Origin: CANHVK01 sp046304235
Lineage (GTDB): Bacteria > Bacteroidota > Bacteroidia > Flavobacteriales_D > Crocinitomicaceae
Direction of reading: 5' to 3'
Length of the DNA stretch: 26,064 bases
NCBI GenBank assembly: GCA_046304235.1
Contig: JBKCEW010000095.1
Location: 1-26,064, forward strand
The position numbers and the translations under genes were made by a program. The notes under the pieces are model-generated. The model ran no database searches. It worked only from the letters and a program-made list of their open reading frames with translations, and was not told where the DNA came from. Of this stretch, positions 23,676-26,064 are shown in pieces. Position 1 is the first letter of the stretch; each line of letters opens with the position of its first letter.

Positions 23676-23963
23676 CTAAATTTCTAATTTATGAATTCGG
23701 TGTTTAGGGATTACTACTCCTTGTTTTAGTACCACATATTTTTCAGTAACAGCCCAAATAGTTGTGTCCACAAACTTATAAGATTTGTCATCAGCAAAGA
23801 AAATTTTCACTTTATGACGTTCTAAATTACCCAAAGCAATTGCTCTATCAAAAGCTAATTGTCTCATAGATAATTCATCATCAGATAATGTGATTTCATC
23901 AGCAGGAAAAGAAAAGTTTGCTACCTCCTCTTTTTGTACTAATTGTGGTTCTTGTTCAATCAT
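23676..23963 (-). CDS. Conserved hypothetical small protein
   Basis: This 95-residue protein has no signal peptide or membrane segment. After an acidic N-terminal stretch (about 1-20), the pattern FPADEITLSDDELSMRQLAFDRAIALGNLERHKVKI leads into strands ending TIWAVTEKYVVLKQGVVIPKHRIHKLEI, which suggests a small beta-rich fold. The family recurs in Flavobacteriales genomes but I know of no assigned function. It precedes the acidic-tail gene by six bases and follows dxr on the same strand, from which it is separated by a probable terminator. Confidence 0.8.
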   Translation of the reverse strand: MIEQEPQLVQKEEVANFSFPADEITLSDDELSMRQLAFDRAIALGNLERHKVKIFFADDKSYKFVDTTIWAVTEKYVVLKQGVVIPKHRIHKLEI

Positions 23964-24029
23964 TTCTCGAAAACTTTCGGCAAAAATATATTAATTAGTG
24001 AATTTACAAGGGAAAAATTGAACAATTTT

Positions 24030-24052
24030 AAAAAAAAGCGGACATTTTTCCG
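24030..24052 (-). terminator. Probable terminator after dxr
   Basis: On the minus strand CGGA pairs with TCCG across a 6-base loop (24052-24039), followed by C and eight T residues (24037-24030). The stem is short but the U-tract is strong, and it lies 12 bases after the dxr stop codon. Confidence 0.55.
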
Positions 24053-24063
24053 ATAATTTAGAT

Positions 24064-25221
24064 TCACTTTACACAAGTTAACGCTAAGGCCCTTGCTTGA
24101 GCATCTACAGAAACAAAATCATCATAAACAGGATTCTTCACAAAAGTAGTTTGTTCCATGACATTCTCGTTGATTCTTGCGATATCTAAAAATCCAATTT
24201 TATCTTCTAAAAACATCTGAACAGAAACTTCATTGGCTGCATTTAATGCACAAGCAGCTGTACCTTCTAGTTCCATCGCTTTGTAAGCAAGATCTAAATT
24301 TCTGAATGTACTACGATCAGGAGCTTCAAAGGTAAGTTGTGGGTAATCCATAAAATTAAAACGTGGAAAATCAGTTTTCAATCTTTCTGGATACGTAAAG
24401 GCATATTGAATCGGTAATTTCATATCAGGCAAGCCCATTTGCGCTTTCATACTTCCATCTTCAAATTGAACTAACGAATGGATAATCGATTGAGGATGCA
24501 CAATCACATCAATTTGAGCAGGTTTTAAATCAAATAACCATTTTGCTTCGATGACCTCTAATCCCTTATTCATTAGTGAAGCTGAGTCTATGGTAATTTT
24601 TGCCCCCATTGTCCAGTTAGGATGTTTCAAAGCTTGCGCTTTAGTAACTTTTTGCAATTGTTCTTCTTTCCAACCTCTAAATGGACCTCCTGAAGCAGTC
24701 AAGTAAATTTTTTCAATTGGATTTTGATATTCACCAGTTAAGCATTGAAATATCGCAGAATGTTCTGAGTCAACAGGATATATCGTTACTCCGTATTCGT
24801 TTACGAGTTGATTAATTAACGCGCCAGCAACCACTAAGGTTTCTTTATTAGCTAATGCAATCGTCTTTTTAGACTTAATCGCCTCAATGGTAGGTTTTAA
24901 TCCAGCGTATCCTACAAGTGCGGTCAACACAACATCAATCTCACTTCCTGTAACCACTTGATTCAAAGCATCCATTCCGGCGTATACTTTTATTTCTTCA
25001 TTCAAAAGTGCATCTTTAACATATTGGTATTTAGATTCATCTACAATAACAACTTCATTCGGTTGAAATTTTTTTGCTTGCTGTATCAACAAGTCTGCAT
25101 TTCCATTTGCAGTGATCACTTGCAGATCAAAAAAATCAGGATAAGCCTCAATAACTTCCAATGCTTGTGTACCAATGGAGCCCGTAGATCCTAAAATTGC
25201 GATGCCTTTTTTCTTTACCAT
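24064..25221 (-). CDS. dxr: 1-deoxy-D-xylulose 5-phosphate reductoisomerase
   Basis: This 385-residue enzyme converts 1-deoxy-D-xylulose 5-phosphate to 2-C-methyl-D-erythritol 4-phosphate with NADPH, the first committed step of the non-mevalonate isoprenoid pathway in the cytoplasm. The NADPH loop is GSTGSIGTQ (11-19). Metal ligands are Asp151 and Glu153 in PVDSEHSA and Glu222 in NKGLEVIEA. The substrate-binding ASGGPFRGW (176-184), HPNWTMGAKITIDSASLMNKG (200-220) and the linking segment HPQSIIHSLVQF are all present. Length and motifs are those of a normal active enzyme. It stands next to the two small hypothetical genes, with a probable terminator between, and is divergent from the secreted gene at 25388. 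Confidence 0.97.
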   Translation of the reverse strand: MVKKKGIAILGSTGSIGTQALEVIEAYPDFFDLQVITANGNADLLIQQAKKFQPNEVVIVDESKYQYVKDALLNEEIKVYAGMDALNQVVTGSEIDVVLTALVGYAGLKPTIEAIKSKKTIALANKETLVVAGALINQLVNEYGVTIYPVDSEHSAIFQCLTGEYQNPIEKIYLTASGGPFRGWKEEQLQKVTKAQALKHPNWTMGAKITIDSASLMNKGLEVIEAKWLFDLKPAQIDVIVHPQSIIHSLVQFEDGSMKAQMGLPDMKLPIQYAFTYPERLKTDFPRFNFMDYPQLTFEAPDRSTFRNLDLAYKAMELEGTAACALNAANEVSVQMFLEDKIGFLDIARINENVMEQTTFVKNPVYDDFVSVDAQARALALTCVK

Positions 25222-25308
25222 ACGACAAAGTTAAAATTTATGATTGATTGATTTTAAAATCTTTCGCTACAATAGTATATTAATATTGTTTTAAGTTGTT
25301 GAAAAATG

Positions 25309-25340
25309 TTTGGGATTGTTAATAATGCGTAGTAGCTTTG
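25309..25340 (+). promoter_or_regulatory. Promoter of the right-edge gene
   Basis: TTTG (25309-25312) and TAGCTTTG (25333-25340) are 20 bases apart and match the Bacteroidota TTTG/TAnnTTTG consensus fully. The transcript would begin near 25346, about 40 bases before the ATG at 25388. It is the best consensus promoter in the window. Confidence 0.65.
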
Positions 25341-25387
25341 TAAGTTGTTATAAAATTTTTTGATGTCCAAAAAAACACTAATTTAAT

Positions 25388-26064
25388 ATGAGATTTTGCT
25401 TATTTACTCTACTTTTAATTTTTTCGAATTTTTCAAATTCGATGCAATTTAATCTGAATTTCAATTTATTACCTGTCTTTGAACAGAATGATACTCTTAT
25501 TTTGTTTTTTGGAGAGAAACTAAATTCTGAAAAACTAAATGCTGGAAATATTAATGATTTTAGTTGGTCATTAAAAAATGAAAACAATATAATTACTGGT
25601 AAAGGAGAAGAGTTATATAATTATTCCTTGGAAACGCCCGGTAAATACACGCTAGATTTAACCCCTAGTATTATTCAGTCTCATATCCATGATGATGAGT
25701 GTAGTCATGACGAGACAGCAAAAAAGATAAATTTAAATGTATTACCTTATAGAATTGAATTTCAATTTACTAAATCAAAATTTTCAGATCAAATCAAAGG
25801 AGAAACTGAAACAGACGGCATTACCTTTACAATCCCTATTTCAATTTTTTTGTATGGTATTAATAACATAAATTTTGACAATCTAAAATTGATTAGCTCT
25901 GGAGTAAATACTACAATTGTTGGTGAATTAGTTGATGCAGAAAAAAATTATACCTCTGGAAAAAATAATTTAATTTTTAAATTAAAAGGAAAAGCAACTT
26001 CCGAAACTTATATAATGTTTGACATCTTCAATGGTGATAAACTTATAAGTACATATTACTACCC
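25388..26064 (+). CDS. Secreted protein of unknown function (5' part)
   Basis: An open frame runs from ATG 25388 to the right edge without a stop, giving 225 residues of a larger protein. It opens with a signal peptide (MRFCLFTLLLIFSNFSNSMQ). What follows is beta-rich, with alternating hydrophobic residues and many Asn, Asp and Thr, as in Bacteroidota surface or T9SS-exported proteins. A His/Asp-rich segment HIHDDECSHDE (about residues 99-109) could bind metal. I do not recognise a named domain. Whether it carries a C-terminal sorting domain cannot be seen because the window ends. A good promoter lies about 50 bases upstream, and dxr is divergent. Confidence 0.75.
   Translation, partial: MRFCLFTLLLIFSNFSNSMQFNLNFNLLPVFEQNDTLILFFGEKLNSEKLNAGNINDFSWSLKNENNIITGKGEELYNYSLETPGKYTLDLTPSIIQSHIHDDECSHDETAKKINLNVLPYRIEFQFTKSKFSDQIKGETETDGITFTIPISIFLYGINNINFDNLKLISSGVNTTIVGELVDAEKNYTSGKNNLIFKLKGKATSETYIMFDIFNGDKLISTYYY

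Noticed and set aside
25378..25587. 69-residue minus-strand ORF near the right edge
   Set aside because: It is antisense to the secreted-protein gene, whose signal peptide and promoter are better supported.
1..26064. Defence system, prophage or secondary-metabolite cluster
   Set aside because: I looked for nucleases, toxin-antitoxin pairs, integrases, phage structural genes and large synthases and found none; the genes are metabolic, stress, envelope and transport functions.

Overview
The window looks like chromosome from an AT-rich member of the Bacteroidota, most likely a flavobacterium-like lineage. This rests on a PorZ-type protein of the type IX secretion system (T9SS), an SbsA-like Ig lipoprotein of the Bacteroidota kind, TonB receptor and imelysin genes, TTTG/TAnnTTTG promoter patterns, and an almost complete lack of Shine-Dalgarno sites. 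No phage, IS element, CRISPR array or known defence system is visible. The only mobile-looking DNA is short dispersed repeats.

Layout, left to right. (1) 1-2122: the tail of an unidentified gene, a hypothetical protein, a DUF1810 protein and a class I methyltransferase. (2) 2236-4989: an arsenic resistance operon, arsR - DUF6428 - arsenate reductase - ACR3. A 12-bp perfect palindrome overlaps a good promoter -7 element just before arsR. Purine-rich repeats lie before arsR, between arsR and DUF6428, and between DUF6428 and arsC. A strong two-way terminator ends the operon. (3) 5047-8327: a catalase-peroxidase (katG) with a secretion signal, divergent from an OxyR regulator that keeps both redox cysteines. 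(4) 8437-14797: a likely metal-uptake locus on the + strand: DUF4856 lipoprotein, imelysin lipoprotein, HTTM/gamma-carboxylase-like membrane protein, and a TonB-dependent receptor that probably starts at a TTG coupled to the upstream stop codon.

(5) 21199-14963, minus strand: a tight five-gene operon, porZ - recO - free methionine-(R)-sulfoxide reductase - Ig-like lipoprotein - flippase-like membrane protein. (6) 21336-21409: tRNA-Arg(UCG) with an unusual A19/U56 combination. (7) 23161-21443: an MHS-type MFS transporter with a hydrophilic insert. (8) 23963-23304: two small conserved hypothetical genes, the second with a long acidic tail. (9) 25221-24064: dxr of the non-mevalonate isoprenoid pathway. 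(10) 25388 to the right edge: the start of a secreted protein I cannot identify, behind a near-consensus promoter.

The most notable signals are the ars promoter/operator and its repeats; a dispersed TTCGA-core repeat found between genes and also inside the DUF6428 coding region; the DUF4856-imelysin-HTTM-TonB receptor locus; an EF-hand-like loop in the flippase-like protein; and the tRNA tertiary-pair swap. I found no clearly new system. The HTTM/imelysin locus is the nearest candidate for under-described biology.
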